Positions 10,414 to 21,148 of a DNA stretch of 64,000 nt are shown one piece after another. This stretch comes from Mycoemilia scoparia. Taxonomy: Eukaryota > Kickxellomycota > Kickxellomycetes > Kickxellales > Kickxellaceae. The notes below the pieces were generated by a model. The model did not search any database. It saw nothing but the letters and a program-made list of their open reading frames with translations, and was not told the origin of the DNA. The DNA is taken from contig JANBPU010000008.1 of NCBI GenBank assembly GCA_027575805.1, positions 124,001 to 188,000 of the forward strand. The letters are read 5' to 3'. Positions within the stretch are counted from its first letter, which is position 1. Every line of letters begins with the position of its first letter. Made by a program: the position numbers and the translations under genes.

Positions 10414-11719
10414 TTCTATATAAAATATGGGCCTAAGCAGTATGGTAAGAGTTGTATGGTAAAAGAATAAACTCAAAGTGGGAATATACAGTTCGTAGAG
10501 TCATGGGACTGCACCACTCAACTATATATGTGTGATAATTTATGAAGGGTGACTTCTGGTGGCCTGCGATTATAGGGGCAAACACAGCCAAATTAGTGAT
10601 CACCATCTGTTAGTAAATGGTCACCCTTCAAAAATAATAACTCGTATTCTTCAAAACCATTGAATGCATCTTTTGTAAAAGTCTACACAAGCTAATTATC
10701 GCCCTATGCTGTATAATGCTTTAGTGCCCTTTGTGTATTGCGAATCTGTTACTTTGCTTGGTATCCAGATAGCCCATGCAGTCCATATTTTATCAAAGAG
10801 GACGCCTCCATACACAAGTAACAGTATGGGCCTTTTATTGGCACCCCTAATCCGATGCCGATCCTACAAAAGATGCAGCAGTCCCTAAAATGGGCTATAT
10901 TAAACACGTTGTTTCTCATCAGAGTTGTAATGCTAAAAAGCACAAAGGGATGGCACTCCAAGGTCTTAATGCTGCATTCAAATGGGCCCCTGTTTACACG
11001 CATCTGCAGCTAATGTCCTAGAGATGTCCTTCATACAAACATCATCATACACCATCCGCATAGGAGCAACACCAAACTTCGTTCACAAAGGATAGGCAAT
11101 ATATGTGGTATATTTATATGCATTGATTGTAAATAACATTGGCAGCAAACTTTATTAAAACCTGGCTGAATTGTGAAAATATCTCGAGCATTTTTATTGA
11201 CTCTATATTTATCTAGTATCATATTCAATGCACTTGATTTGATCAAAATCGAGCCCTTTACATCTTTACAGTATAGCCACTTCAATGTTCTGATTTAGCA
11301 AACTATTTATAACCACTAGACCTACTATTGCAAATAAATCTATTCAACCACAGGTGTTGCTATCGATGTCATTTTAAAAGTAGATTTATTCAAGTAGAAC
11401 AGTGCTGAAATTTTTGTAGATTTATGTACAATGCAGTTATGTGTAGCTATTTTTAGCACCTGATTTCCTTTCCATGATTGATGTCAAGAGCCAGCTTCAT
11501 ATTCTGGGAATTAAGTAATGCTTATAAAGCAACTATAGGTTCTTATGATAATCGGAATTATGCTTACTCAGAGTTTAAGCTAATCCCCAAACCAACACCA
11601 TACCATAAAAGTCGTGCTATCTAACAACATCAGTGGCCACATAGATCATCCTCTATACCCCTTATCATTTGCCACTTTGTTTTTAATAGCCTTCGACCAA
11701 ATGTCCTAGAATACCTAAA
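10414..11719. other. Intergenic region with one MITE copy
   Basis: 1.3 kb between the O-methyltransferase start and the 3' end of the small ORF at 11720. It holds MITE copy M1 (10527-10646). The remainder is AT-rich. Its short frames have no ATG-led extension, splice logic or recognisable motif, and I see no RNA gene. Confidence 0.6.
10527..10646 (+). mobile_element. MITE family M, copy M1 (full length)
   Basis: About 120 bp. The left end carries GAAGGGTGAC and the right end GTCACCCTTC followed by AAAAATAA, the terminal inverted repeats of family M. The interior has GGCCTGCGATTATAGGGG and GTTAGTAAATGG, shared with the other copies and closest to the reverse complement of M13. It lies 114 bp upstream of the O-methyltransferase start. 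It has no coding capacity; I infer mobilisation in trans by a transposase encoded elsewhere. Confidence 0.8.
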
Positions 11720-12019
11720 CTATCCCAAGGGGTACCTAGGGATACCATGCTCTTTATAATCTTGAAATCTTCTATTACAGTCCCTTTCGCTTTTGATTTT
11801 TTCCAGCTCAATACGATTATAGTAATGTTGGCTGTAGGCTGCTTGGTTTCCCATGCTATTTATGTTGGCGTTAGAGTTACTGTATCTCATTTCATAGTTC
11901 TCGTTGCCATTGTTTGGAACTTGGTTGTGAGGTTGGTTCATAGGTGCTTGTTGGGACCAGGATCCCCATTGGTCGTCGGGAATGTTATAATTGTTGTACT
12001 GGTTGTGAAAGCCTGACAT
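11720..12019 (-). CDS. Small Asn/Gln-rich protein of unknown function
   Basis: A 99-residue single-exon ORF that I do not recognise. The first two thirds are rich in Asn, Gln, Tyr and Ser (MSGFHNQYNNYNIPDDQWGS at the start). The last third is charged and could be helical (RIELEKIKSERDCNRRFQDY), ending GIPRYPLG. It has no signal peptide or membrane segment. Support for a real gene is the skewed, non-random composition and a consensus TATA box 80 bp upstream of the ATG on the same strand. The frame is open further upstream to 12160, but the TATA box lies inside that part, so I chose ATG at 12019. Confidence 0.45.
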   Translation of the reverse strand: MSGFHNQYNNYNIPDDQWGSWSQQAPMNQPHNQVPNNGNENYEMRYSNSNANINSMGNQAAYSQHYYNRIELEKIKSERDCNRRFQDYKEHGIPRYPLG

Positions 12020-12098
12020 TTTAAAGCGAAATATGACACAAAGAATATATTTTAAAAGTGTGCTGTTTCCCAACCCTTGAAGTCTAACTCCTGGCGAG

Positions 12099-12107
12099 TA
12101 TTTATAG
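12099..12107 (-). promoter_or_regulatory. TATA box of the Asn/Gln-rich small gene
   Basis: CTATAAATA on the minus strand, 80 bp upstream of the ATG at 12019. It sits between a GC-richer stretch (CGCCAGGAG, downstream) and AT-rich flanks. Placement and sequence are typical of a eukaryotic core promoter. Whether it is used is inferred. Confidence 0.5.
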
Positions 12108-12701
12108 CAATGTGATGCTGTCCCGAGGACGTCATTTTTTAAATTAAGATATCCTGACATCTAAAAATTATACCTATCTCATGATGAGTTCTATTTGTGT
12201 AGGTGCTTAACTCTTGATTATTTCTTAGCCTAGCGGCACATTTATGCATTTTATTTTAATTGAAAGCACACATCATTTTTAATAGCTTTTCAACCTACTG
12301 CACTAAAGCAGCTTAAATCCTGTTTCTGCTATATATTGTTAAAGTGTTACCACATCTACTCATCCATTGTCAAATTGGCCAAGGGTGTCATTTTGACACG
12401 ATTATATAATGGCAAATAGAAAGAAAAAGAGAATATATTTAATTTTATCACATATCACTCTACTATGCTCAAGATTTAACAATGACCCGAAAGCCGCAAT
12501 TCAATGAATTTAAATTTATATTAAAAAGTGGTAGAATTTTACTTGTGATATGGCTTGAAATAGCCTTGTATGTGCCCTTGTTCTCCTTTAAAATTTTTAC
12601 AGCGGAGTGCCATAACTCTGTGGACATTATTTTAATTTTATCACTCAGTTATTATTATTATTATTTCTCTAAATAAAGTTGTAGTTGAAAAGATTCAAAG
12701 A

Positions 12702-13159
12702 TATAGGCAATAGTTTATGAAGGGTACCTCATTTTGGCGGCCATTGATTATAGTGGCAGTGTTTATACGTTGCTCCGTATAATGATATGCAGGAGATCTG
12801 AAGTAAGTATTTATTCCGACTGTATATATAAGATAAATGTATGTAATAAGACTACTAAAGAGCTATTCTTTATGTTGCTGTAACCACCTTTTTATAGATG
12901 ATCCCAATACTTAGATATTAGCCTATGGGCATATATCGCTGTGATATTCCTTATCCCATGCTTGGCATGTATACACGGGAGAAGGCCAAAATACCCGTTT
13001 AGTGGCTTCGGGGCTGATCTTCTTAAGGAAGACCTAAATAACCGCTGTATGGTGTATTGTGAGGCGTTGGAATTGTTATCACAACAGCAGCAATCACAGT
13101 GAGATGGATGTCTAGTTTTACTAGTAAACATTCGCCCTTCAAAAATAATTGCCCACATA
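12702..13159 (+). mobile_element. MITE family M, copy M2, split by a 0.33-kb insertion
   Basis: The left part (12702-12759) has GTTTATGAAGGGTACC and GGCCATTGATTATAG. The right part (13091-13159) has CAATCACAGTGAGATGGATG, TTTACTAGTAAAC and CGCCCTTCAAAAATAATTG. Joined, they match the reverse complement of M4, so one element has been interrupted. The insertion occupies about 12760-13087 and is flanked by the trinucleotide CAG at 12757-12759 and 13088-13090, a possible 3-bp target duplication. Confidence 0.7.
12760..13087. mobile_element. Unclassified 328-bp insertion inside MITE M2
   Basis: It interrupts an otherwise alignable MITE and is bounded by a CAG direct repeat. It begins TGTTTATACG and ends near TTATCACAACAG. 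It has no convincing long terminal inverted repeat, no poly-A end and no recognisable coding sequence. It could be another small non-autonomous element or filler DNA; the class is undetermined. Confidence 0.45.
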
Positions 13160-13789
13160 ATAATAAAGATCATAACAAATTATTTGGTTTCTTTAAGATG
13201 GTATTATATAAAGTAGATATCAAGGATATCTTTCTATTTACGCAGTTTTTACTATTCTTTCTTGATTTTAGGTAATCTATTCTGGCTTTGGGACTCAGTT
13301 TACAGCCTATTATCTAGTGTTTGTGGGGATTACAAGTATGTGGACAACAATCAGGATACACAGCTACTACTGAGCTATAAAATCTACAAATGCAAAGATA
13401 ATTAATAAAAAACAAACAACGAATTTTTCTAGATTCAAACTCATTACGCATACACCAAGATTTAATATTAATCCATGGCTATTTTGACATGATTACAAAC
13501 TAAACTAAAAAATCTGCTTGGATTGATACACATCCAAACTTCATTATGTTTTGTGCTATTCGACAATAATACAACAAATTAGCATCAGTCAAAGGTTCAC
13601 GCGGGGCAAATATGTGATGCCAAGCAAATAAATTTGCAATTGAACACAAATGCACCTATCCATAACTTTGTCATGTTGGAATGTAGGTAACCCAGGAACA
13701 AACACAGGAGATACATCGGGCATATCACCCGCTACTTACCCCCTTCTTTTTCTATAGCTTAGCCACTATTTTATTATATTCAGCATATA

Positions 13790-13916
13790 GTGGGTTTTCA
13801 CTTGGGACCAAGCATGCTGTAGACAAAAATTGGCTCTCAGATTTTGGCCCAATCATCAGCTATTCTATATGCAACTACTCCTTGGGACCCATTTTGCTTA
13901 AAGCCCTGTGAATTTA
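13790..13916 (+). repeat. Dispersed repeat family B, copy B2
   Basis: It shares with the other family B copies the blocks GATTTTGGCCCAATCATCAG, CTATTCTATATGCAACTAC, GGGACCCATTTTGC and CCCTGTGAATTT. Its left part (TTTTCACTTGGGACCAAGCA) is closest to the reverse complement of B5. It ends within a few bases of the left end of MITE M3. Confidence 0.7.
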
Positions 13917-13920
13917 AACC

Positions 13921-14030
13921 ATATGGATAATAATTTTTGAAGGGTGAAAGTTTACTAGTACAACTGGACATCCATTTGGCTGTGATTGCTGCCCCTATAA
14001 ATATTCGCCCTTCAAAAAGTATTGCACATA
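13921..14030 (-). mobile_element. MITE family M, copy M3 (subfamily a')
   Basis: About 110 bp with ends TATGGATAATAATTTTTGAA and CGCCCTTCAAAAAGTATTG. The interior TTTACTAGTACAACTGGACA and CATTTGGCTGTGATTG groups it with M4 and M2. It is directly adjacent to repeat B2. Confidence 0.8.
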
Positions 14031-14913
14031 TATCAAGGGTATATGAAAGTCCTGGTCATACCCAGAAAAAACTGATCTCCAATTTGCTTCATGCTGAGTA
14101 ACTCTGCGTAAAAACAATTGGCTTCGCACATGACCAACTTCAGGATCGCGCCAAAACAAATTGCAAATTACGACATTTTTGGACATAGATTCTCTTCTCT
14201 TCCCTGTGTAAGGGGCAAAAAGTGGATGATACCAAATTTCCCATTTTAGATAAAACACATGTGCGCCACAAATAAAGGTTTGTTTACACAATCACAATTG
14301 ACAACAACAATACCAAATTTCAATTTTTTTTTTCAAGTGTATAATTTATTTATTTCTACTATTATTTACAGAGCGTATGTGGAAAGAATATAGGCGAAGA
14401 TCAAGATCCGTCTTTTGGGAATAAATGAGATGTTTTTATTATTAGAGTGAGGATGAAGAAGTTGAGATGTTATAGAAAGTGGACTTAATGGAATCAAAAG
14501 GCATTAATTATAAAAGTAGAATATATTTATTATTGTATATTTTATGACGTGTGAATTAGTGCATTTTATGGTTCTATGGTACTATATACATATATATATA
14601 TATGTCCTGCAAAAATCTGTCCAATAAATTTACGAATATTGTATTGTTAGTATAAAGGAAAGTTTATGGAGTAATATATATATATACGTATATAAGTTAG
14701 GTAGGGAAGCAATAATATTAAAGCGAATCAAGCACACGCAAAGTATCAGAGGATAATTAACAATAATAAATAATGGGGGAATGAATATCTGTGAGGGGTT
14801 ATATATTGTGGATAGAGAGATAAAAGCAGCCATGTTCATGACGATCTTCTGGCACAAAACAAAGCTGCAGGTGCACAGGAAGCTTTGTAGTTGCCTTTGG
14901 GTTTATATTATTA

Positions 14914-16716
14914 CTAGACCATGCTCTTCCTCAAACGACTCTGGATAGCACGCAAAAGAAGATATTCTTCCCACATGCTTTGCTCTTGCTGTGGACTGAG
15001 GAACTCAAACTTCCATCTCTTTGGGTCGACTTTTGATTTAAGTGTTGAAGAAGATTGATCTGTTTCTGGAGTAGAGGGTCTTTGGGTATCATATGGGTTT
15101 GGCACCAACGAGACACGGAAGATACGACCAAAGATGCGGATACGGAGTAGCTGGCCAGGAGCAGCGGGGAAAAGACGATCGCGGGCAGTGGCTCTTACAA
15201 ATAGCGTGAAAAGAAAGCCAAGAATCACAATAGACAACATCCAGTACAAATTGACATTATATATATATGCGTCGTGAGGGGAACGACCATCGTTGGTGAG
15301 CTTCTTGATAATGGCTGTGAATAGCAGACCACCACCAATTGAAGACACAGACCATGCAGTAAGGAAGATACCGTGACAACTACTAGTGTTGTCAACACCA
15401 AACATATCCGCAAGGAAAGCTGGAATCATACCAAAGCCACCACCATAGCACCAAGTCGCGATCCAGAGCAGGATGCAAAACTCCCAAAAGACACCATTGA
15501 TCATGGCGTGAGGAAGGATGCATATGACGATAATCTGAATTCCAAGAAGGCAAAGGAAAGTGGTTTTTCGTCCCAGCCTATCAGAAAAGAAGCCAGTGAA
15601 AACACGTCCAGCAGTGTTGAAGGCAGACTCGATAGTAACAACAGTAGAGGGATCGAGTGGCGTTGCCTTTCCAACATGACTATGAACTCCAAACAAGTTG
15701 GAGACCATATTGGCTAAATTGGAAATAATAACCAGGCCAAACAGAATATTTGCCAGGAAACCCATGTAGAGGAACCAAAAGTCACGAGAAGAAATGGCAC
15801 TTGCCAATGAGATTTGGACCACAGGTCTGTCGTTCTCGAAAAGCTGGTGGTAGGTGTTTGTATGTTCCTTTTCCTCACCAGGCTTCTGACCTAGGATGCG
15901 CCCAATGTTTTCGCGACCACGCGCCGTCAGAGTATCAGAGCTTCCGACGACAACAACACCATTGGAGTTCCAGCCAACAGGAGGGAAGACCATGAACTGC
16001 GAGCAGATGGTCTGTATGACAAGCATAATCATACCGAGGAAAAGGAAGGTCCCGGGAACATCAAATCGCTCGATAAGCTTTTTGTCAATGGTAGTGAAGG
16101 CCATGGAACCAGCGCCGAAGCCAGCGACAGCAATACCGGAGGCCAGACCACGAGTCTTGGGGAACCACTTTGTCACCACATCGACAGTCGCGACATATCC
16201 AAGACCAAGCCCCATACCACAAACAATACCGTAGCCAAAGTATAGCAGACCGATAAGGTTAAAGTACATGGCTAGACCAGCTATCATGTGTCCGGCAAAG
16301 AACAGGAGACAACCAATAAGGGTAGAAATGCGAGGGTGGTGCGACTCAATCCAGGGACCCATCAGAGCGCCGGTGGTACCAAGGACACCCAGGGCAATGT
16401 AGTAGGTAATCTGTGCCATGTTGGCATCAGGATTCCCGTAGATTCTTCTATTGATGGGCTCGTTGAAAATTGACCACGAGTATACGGAACCGTATAGGAA
16501 CTGGGCTATGATGCCAGCAACGATAATTACCCAGGGATTGCATTTGAACAGGCCAAAGAACATGCGGATCTCTTCAATGGATTGGGGCGCATTCTTCTGG
16601 GTCTCTACTTGGCTGTAGTAGTGAAGGATTCTTCGGAATATGTTACGCCTTCCGTGCCCATCATAGTCATCTAAGCGCTCCTGCTCAATCACATCAGGCT
16701 TTCCCATAGACGACAT
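14914..16716 (-). CDS. MFS transporter, oxalate:formate antiporter (OFA) / monocarboxylate type
   Basis: A 600-residue single-exon membrane carrier of the major facilitator superfamily. Twelve hydrophobic segments can be placed, the first at about residue 57 (WVIIVAGIIAQFLYGSVYSW) and the last near 480-500. OFA hallmarks are the first-helix pattern GSVYSWSIF, GIVCGMGLGLGYVATV in TM4, KWFPKTRGLASGIAVAGFG before TM5, and FFSDRLGRK between TM8 and TM9. A loop of about 60 residues separates the halves, and the cytosolic ends (about 55 and 95 residues) carry no domain I recognise. The family moves small carboxylates such as oxalate, formate, lactate or pyruvate. The substrate and the membrane (plasma or internal) cannot be read from sequence. 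MSSMGKPD has a second ATG at codon 4. Confidence 0.88.
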   Translation of the reverse strand: MSSMGKPDVIEQERLDDYDGHGRRNIFRRILHYYSQVETQKNAPQSIEEIRMFFGLFKCNPWVIIVAGIIAQFLYGSVYSWSIFNEPINRRIYGNPDANMAQITYYIALGVLGTTGALMGPWIESHHPRISTLIGCLLFFAGHMIAGLAMYFNLIGLLYFGYGIVCGMGLGLGYVATVDVVTKWFPKTRGLASGIAVAGFGAGSMAFTTIDKKLIERFDVPGTFLFLGMIMLVIQTICSQFMVFPPVGWNSNGVVVVGSSDTLTARGRENIGRILGQKPGEEKEHTNTYHQLFENDRPVVQISLASAISSRDFWFLYMGFLANILFGLVIISNLANMVSNLFGVHSHVGKATPLDPSTVVTIESAFNTAGRVFTGFFSDRLGRKTTFLCLLGIQIIVICILPHAMINGVFWEFCILLWIATWCYGGGFGMIPAFLADMFGVDNTSSCHGIFLTAWSVSSIGGGLLFTAIIKKLTNDGRSPHDAYIYNVNLYWMLSIVILGFLFTLFVRATARDRLFPAAPGQLLRIRIFGRIFRVSLVPNPYDTQRPSTPETDQSSSTLKSKVDPKRWKFEFLSPQQEQSMWEEYLLLRAIQSRLRKSMV

Positions 16717-18848
16717 TCTCTTTGCGAAAGCTGCGGCGGAGTCGATAATCGATACCTTTGTTATCGCAGACAGATTGGTGAAATATAAAAGCCCCTGCGG
16801 CTATTGATGTAGATATATAATTAAGTTGTGGGTGTAATGGAAAGGGGGGAGTAGGCCCTTTTGTTAAAATTAGGTGGTAGGAACAATATAAGGTAAGCTA
16901 GTCAATAGCAGTAGCAGAATTTGTGATAGTGAAAATCTCTCACCCACACACCAGGCCTTAGCTTAATTCTTTGTGTCAATATATGAATCTAAGCAGAATA
17001 TATGTATGTATAACCAGATTGGGTAGTAATATATGTGAATGTATGTAGTTGTAGTAGGGGATAAGCGACTAGGAGAAGAGAGGGTTAAACCATAAAAAGT
17101 AAAAGCGTGTTAAGGAGGTGGTTTGAGGTCTTCAAAACGTGCAATGTCAGTAGTAAAAGAGTAGGGAAACAAGGGGCGAAGTCGTTCAGGAATACCGATG
17201 GGACTATATATATTATATAAAGCCAGATAAAAAGCAGGTCGAACTTGACCGGTTCATATAATAGCCATGTTTTCGACTTGAGGAGATGTCGTGGAACACC
17301 CAAAAATTTCCAGCACCCATGGTTGACTTTGCGAAATAAAACATTGTTCAGTGTTTAGAGAAAAGTGCCACTAAGACTATTATTCCCAAGACCAGCTCGC
17401 CAGATATTATCGCTGGAAACCAATAAAAGATACTGAGTGCAGCCTTCGCACAGTCTGCAAGACGATATTTAATTAATGAAAGTGACAAATAAAGAATCAT
17501 TGCGGGCCTTTATGGGCAGAGATGGGTATTCTCAATCCCAGTCTGGGTAGCAGATCTTTGACTGTGCTGTTTATTTTAGGCATGCGTGTTGTCGCTCGCA
17601 GCCAATGTTTCTGAGCTATGTGGTAACAAAAACCAGAGGCTGAAGTGTCAATAGAGGCTGACATGCCTTTCCAAGCAGGAAAATCTGGTGTATTTGTGCA
17701 TTTTTGTGCCAGCATGTATTTTGGTGGTTAAAGCAATGTGTGAACACCTCCTACTCACGCCCACACAGATCTTTGGTGGCATAAATAATGTAAACATGTT
17801 CTGGATGGTCTCTCGACCAATACATAGGAACAAGTGGGGCTTAGCCTGCGTGACAATCGAACTTTCAAACATATAGGTAAAACACAGCTATTCTTTGGCC
17901 AAGGAGGCAAGACACATCATTGTTTTGCAGGAGCGATAAAGGAGTCGACGAAGTTCATTCTGCCATGGTCACAACAAAGGCTTGGTGGCTAGCCAATTGC
18001 ACGGATCCTCCACAGACTGGCGGTTTCGTGGTTTAATGCCTCTGAGTACACAGCATCAACTTTAAGCGCTCCTGGCTGCAATCCACCATAGCAACAATAT
18101 GATGGATAATCCACATGGTGTTGGAGCAGCTTCATGATGCCAGGCGGACAGCTGGAAAAGCCCAAACATGGGCCATCCATACTCCCTGTCAATTCAACTC
18201 ATACACACATACTGTGCGACTCCAAGGAGTCATTGTTGGGTGATTTACAACAGATCACATATCGCGGTCTCACGAACATGATCTTTCGCACACTTGCTAT
18301 CGACTGGATTGCTCTTTGACTGGGAGATGCTATGAGGCAGAGATGATCATCGGACTTCGCTGTTTCTTTACACTATGATCGACACCAGTTGAGGCTATTT
18401 GCAATAAATACTCATTGTGGCTTTTAGCGTGCTCTGGCTTGCAAGACGCCCAACCAAATTTTCCACTTTGGCAAGAGTGGTGGAAGCTTCTATTCTAGAC
18501 CACTACAGTGTCTTTCAAGCACCACTGCAGATTTTCGATGGCTATGCAAAAAGGCTATCATTGAGGCTAAAAGTGATGGCATTGCAAACCAAATATGTGG
18601 CATTTCTCTATCCTGCGCCTGTTTCAGCGTACTTTTGCGACATTTTTATTGGAATCTCGCTCTTTTTCGTCATCGATGTGATGCATTTAATCACAGTAGT
18701 ATAGTAAACAAAACACAAAGCCTCTTTTGGTTTATCCATCCTTTCAAGTAGGCTCATGCTCCATATCCCATAGAACCACAATTCTCTGCAATTATATCTT
18801 TTGTAATACCACCACGTCATTAGTGGGCCTAGTGCTGAGATACCCACG

Positions 18849-18868
18849 CACACACACATGTGTGTGTG
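18849..18868. repeat. Perfect CA/TG palindrome
   Basis: Ten bases of alternating CA followed immediately by ten of TG, a perfect 20-bp palindrome within alternating purine-pyrimidine sequence that continues to 18871. Such tracts can adopt Z-DNA or cruciform forms. It is seen directly in sequence; function is unknown. Confidence 0.7.
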
Positions 18869-20261
18869 TGTCAGCCTACTATCCCTCTTCTATGCTTGTA
18901 TGTACGCATTACCAGCCTATCGGCATACATATAATCCAAAAAAGTATTGACTTTCTGTAATGTTTGGGATGTGCCAATGGTCTTGTTTTGACCACCATAA
19001 AGGAGCTAAACATGGGCTTCTAGTTTGGCTTTAGCACATATTCATTGCAACAATACAATCCAATTTCTCAAGGTAGACAGGGCATTCTGCAAAGAAACCT
19101 CTACATTTGCTGCCAAATGTATCTTGAGGCTCTGCAATATTTCCGTGCCGCAGGGACATAGTTTGATCTGTGCGATTCCTGGCCACGACCTTTTATACCC
19201 TGATGATACCACGGTTGCTAATTCTGTGTCCCACTTTTCTCACCCTTCCATATCACTCGATGGCAACCATTCTGTTTCAAAGAACAGATAGCCAAGTCGT
19301 CACCAAAGCCACCCGACTTTTCAAAACATTTCTATTGATAGCTCTTTATTGAAAGAGAAGGGGGTAATAGAGAGAGGGCACTATTGTCAAACCTCGGCCT
19401 CTTGACCACTATCTGGAATGTTTCAATTGTTGGCCATGTTTATACCAAACAGTTGTAAACAAAATGTATACTTTATTCTTAAATAGAACGAATATTATGG
19501 TCAGGAATCTAGCACTATCTCTGGCCGTGTAGCATACTAAAAGCCGGGCTTTCGATAGTCAGCGATTGTGTTCTCGAGTTATGTACAATAGGAACATTCT
19601 GTATTAATTGCCTTCTTCAATGCAGCCAAAGCCACATATAATAGTCTATAGTGATAACATAATATTCTCGCATGCTCTCTCTCTATCTTTCTATCACCTC
19701 AATGACCTATTGATTGGTACCAAACAACATGCAGTCTGCTGTTGTAGACTACTTATGCACCATCGGTCTATTATTTGTTTACATGCTGTACACAAGCTAG
19801 AAATTTGGGGTTTCTATTTTCTTACCAACACACTGCTCTCTCGTATGTGCAAGGGGATTTGGCTTTTAGAATATCCAGATCATTTTAGTACATTGGGCAC
19901 ACGACGTATACAGCTGCACTCAATTAATAATTTTTGGCACGTGTAGTGCCATTATAGCATATTGTGTGTGTGTGTGTGTGTATATCAATTTATGTAGGGG
20001 GTTTTTAAAGGTAATTCGACTCAATTGATTTGGCAAAACAGTTAAAAGCCACCACATCTTTTTATAATATGTAAAACTATAACTTTGTGGGACTTTACTT
20101 TTATTGTTTATATTATATAACCAAAGTCCAAATGACTCTAAAATATCATACTACTTTTGTAGGTGGTGTGTTCCGTGACTGTATACTAGTATTATATGTC
20201 TTGAATTCCAAGCCGATTTATACCCTTATTGCCAAAGCAATAATCCGCTTGGTAACATGGC

Positions 20262-20424
20262 TGACTCTCCACCAAAATGGAGCAGCACAGGCAGACACCC
20301 TCACACATTCTCAGCAAATCAGTCCATAACCCATACACTTTACCTAGAGTCTTAGTGATAGTTGGCTGATACCCAGGGGAATATCCTAGTGCAATTCTTT
20401 TAGAGGAGACTACTTTGCCATATG
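20262..20424 (+). repeat. Dispersed repeat family C, copy C1
   Basis: About 160 bp, shared with C2 and C3. The blocks are CTCTCCACCAAAATGGA, CATTCTCAGCAAATCAG, CATACACTTTACCTAGAGTC, TTGGCTGATACCCAGGG, ATATCCTAGTGCA and GAGACTACTTTGCC. C2 has all of them with point changes. Limits were set by eye. It is followed 11 bp later by MITE M4. Confidence 0.65.
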
Positions 20425-20435
20425 ATCTATCCATA

Positions 20436-20554
20436 TATGGGTGATTATTTTTGAAGGGTGAAAGTTTACTAGTAAAATTGGACATCCATTTGGCTGTGAT
20501 TGTCCCTATAATCACTGGTCACCAAAATTCACCCTTCAAAAATTATTGCCCATA
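20436..20554 (-). mobile_element. MITE family M, copy M4 (subfamily a')
   Basis: 119 bp, flanked by TA. Ends: TATGGGTGATTATTTTTGAA plus GGGTGA at the left, and TCACCCTTCAAAAATTATTG plus CCCATA at the right. The interior TTTACTAGTAAAATTGGACA is shared with M3 and, inverted, with M2. It is the best-preserved member of its subfamily. Confidence 0.82.
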
Positions 20555-21148
20555 TTGTAGGAATAGGCCAATTTAGTATATACCCCTACTTTTACTTAGA
20601 TGGAGGTTGTACCGCACTATACACACTGTTGTATTATCAACATTTAAAGGATTGTAACAACTATTTGCGGATCAAGCTGGCATTTTTGGGCTAGTTGCTG
20701 TTTGTGGTAAATCGAAAGTCACCAATAATTTGTAAGCGTCTTTTCTTTGTGGGGTTTAGAATATGAGAAGGAAAGTTTTCGTTGAATTCGGTTCTATTTA
20801 ACACACTGGGGTATAATATCAGCTCGGGTCATGGCTTTCGTGGCAAGATATCAATATCACAAGCGAGAGATTTTGCAACATTACATTTTATTTATAACAG
20901 AAAAATGCATTATAAATTGCACACCTAATTGTTCTTTTTAACAAAAATATATTCTGTGATAACCCAGGACTGACTGGCTTAAATCAAGATCAGACCATTT
21001 TGTAGCCACAAAACCATAATATCCAACTTCATTATTTAGGCTTATTTGGGTTTATAGGCAATTTTGTTTGTGTTTGATCCAAACGGGTGAAAAGCGAGAC
21101 AACGACAATATCAGTATTAAAGGAATTTAGACCAACAGATCTATAAAA

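Larger units (their letters stand above)
12020..14913. other. Intergenic region with two MITEs and one family B repeat
   Basis: 2.9 kb between the small Asn/Gln-rich gene and the 3' end of the MFS transporter gene. It contains the split MITE M2 (12702-13159), repeat B2 (13790-13916) and MITE M3 (13921-14030). The part at 14330-14913 probably includes the transporter 3' UTR and holds TA-repeat tracts at about 14588-14602 and 14676-14688. No other gene was recognised. Confidence 0.6.
16717..21148. other. 4.4-kb gene-poor region with repeats
   Basis: This interval lies between two gene starts, the MFS gene (-) and the cyclophilin gene (+). It contains the MFS promoter (next to the gene: a cluster of ATCGATA-like sequence at 16740-16765), a CA/TG palindrome at 18849-18868, a GT microsatellite at 19963-19981, repeat C1 (20262-20424) and MITE M4 (20436-20554). 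The frames of 60-110 codons here have random-looking composition and no splice-linked partners, so I call no gene. Confidence 0.55.

Noticed and set aside
16740..16765. ATCGATA-like cluster before the MFS gene (and a similar pair at 38264-38290)
   Set aside because: Possible regulatory sites, but short palindromic AT-rich words are expected by chance and I see no conserved spacing.
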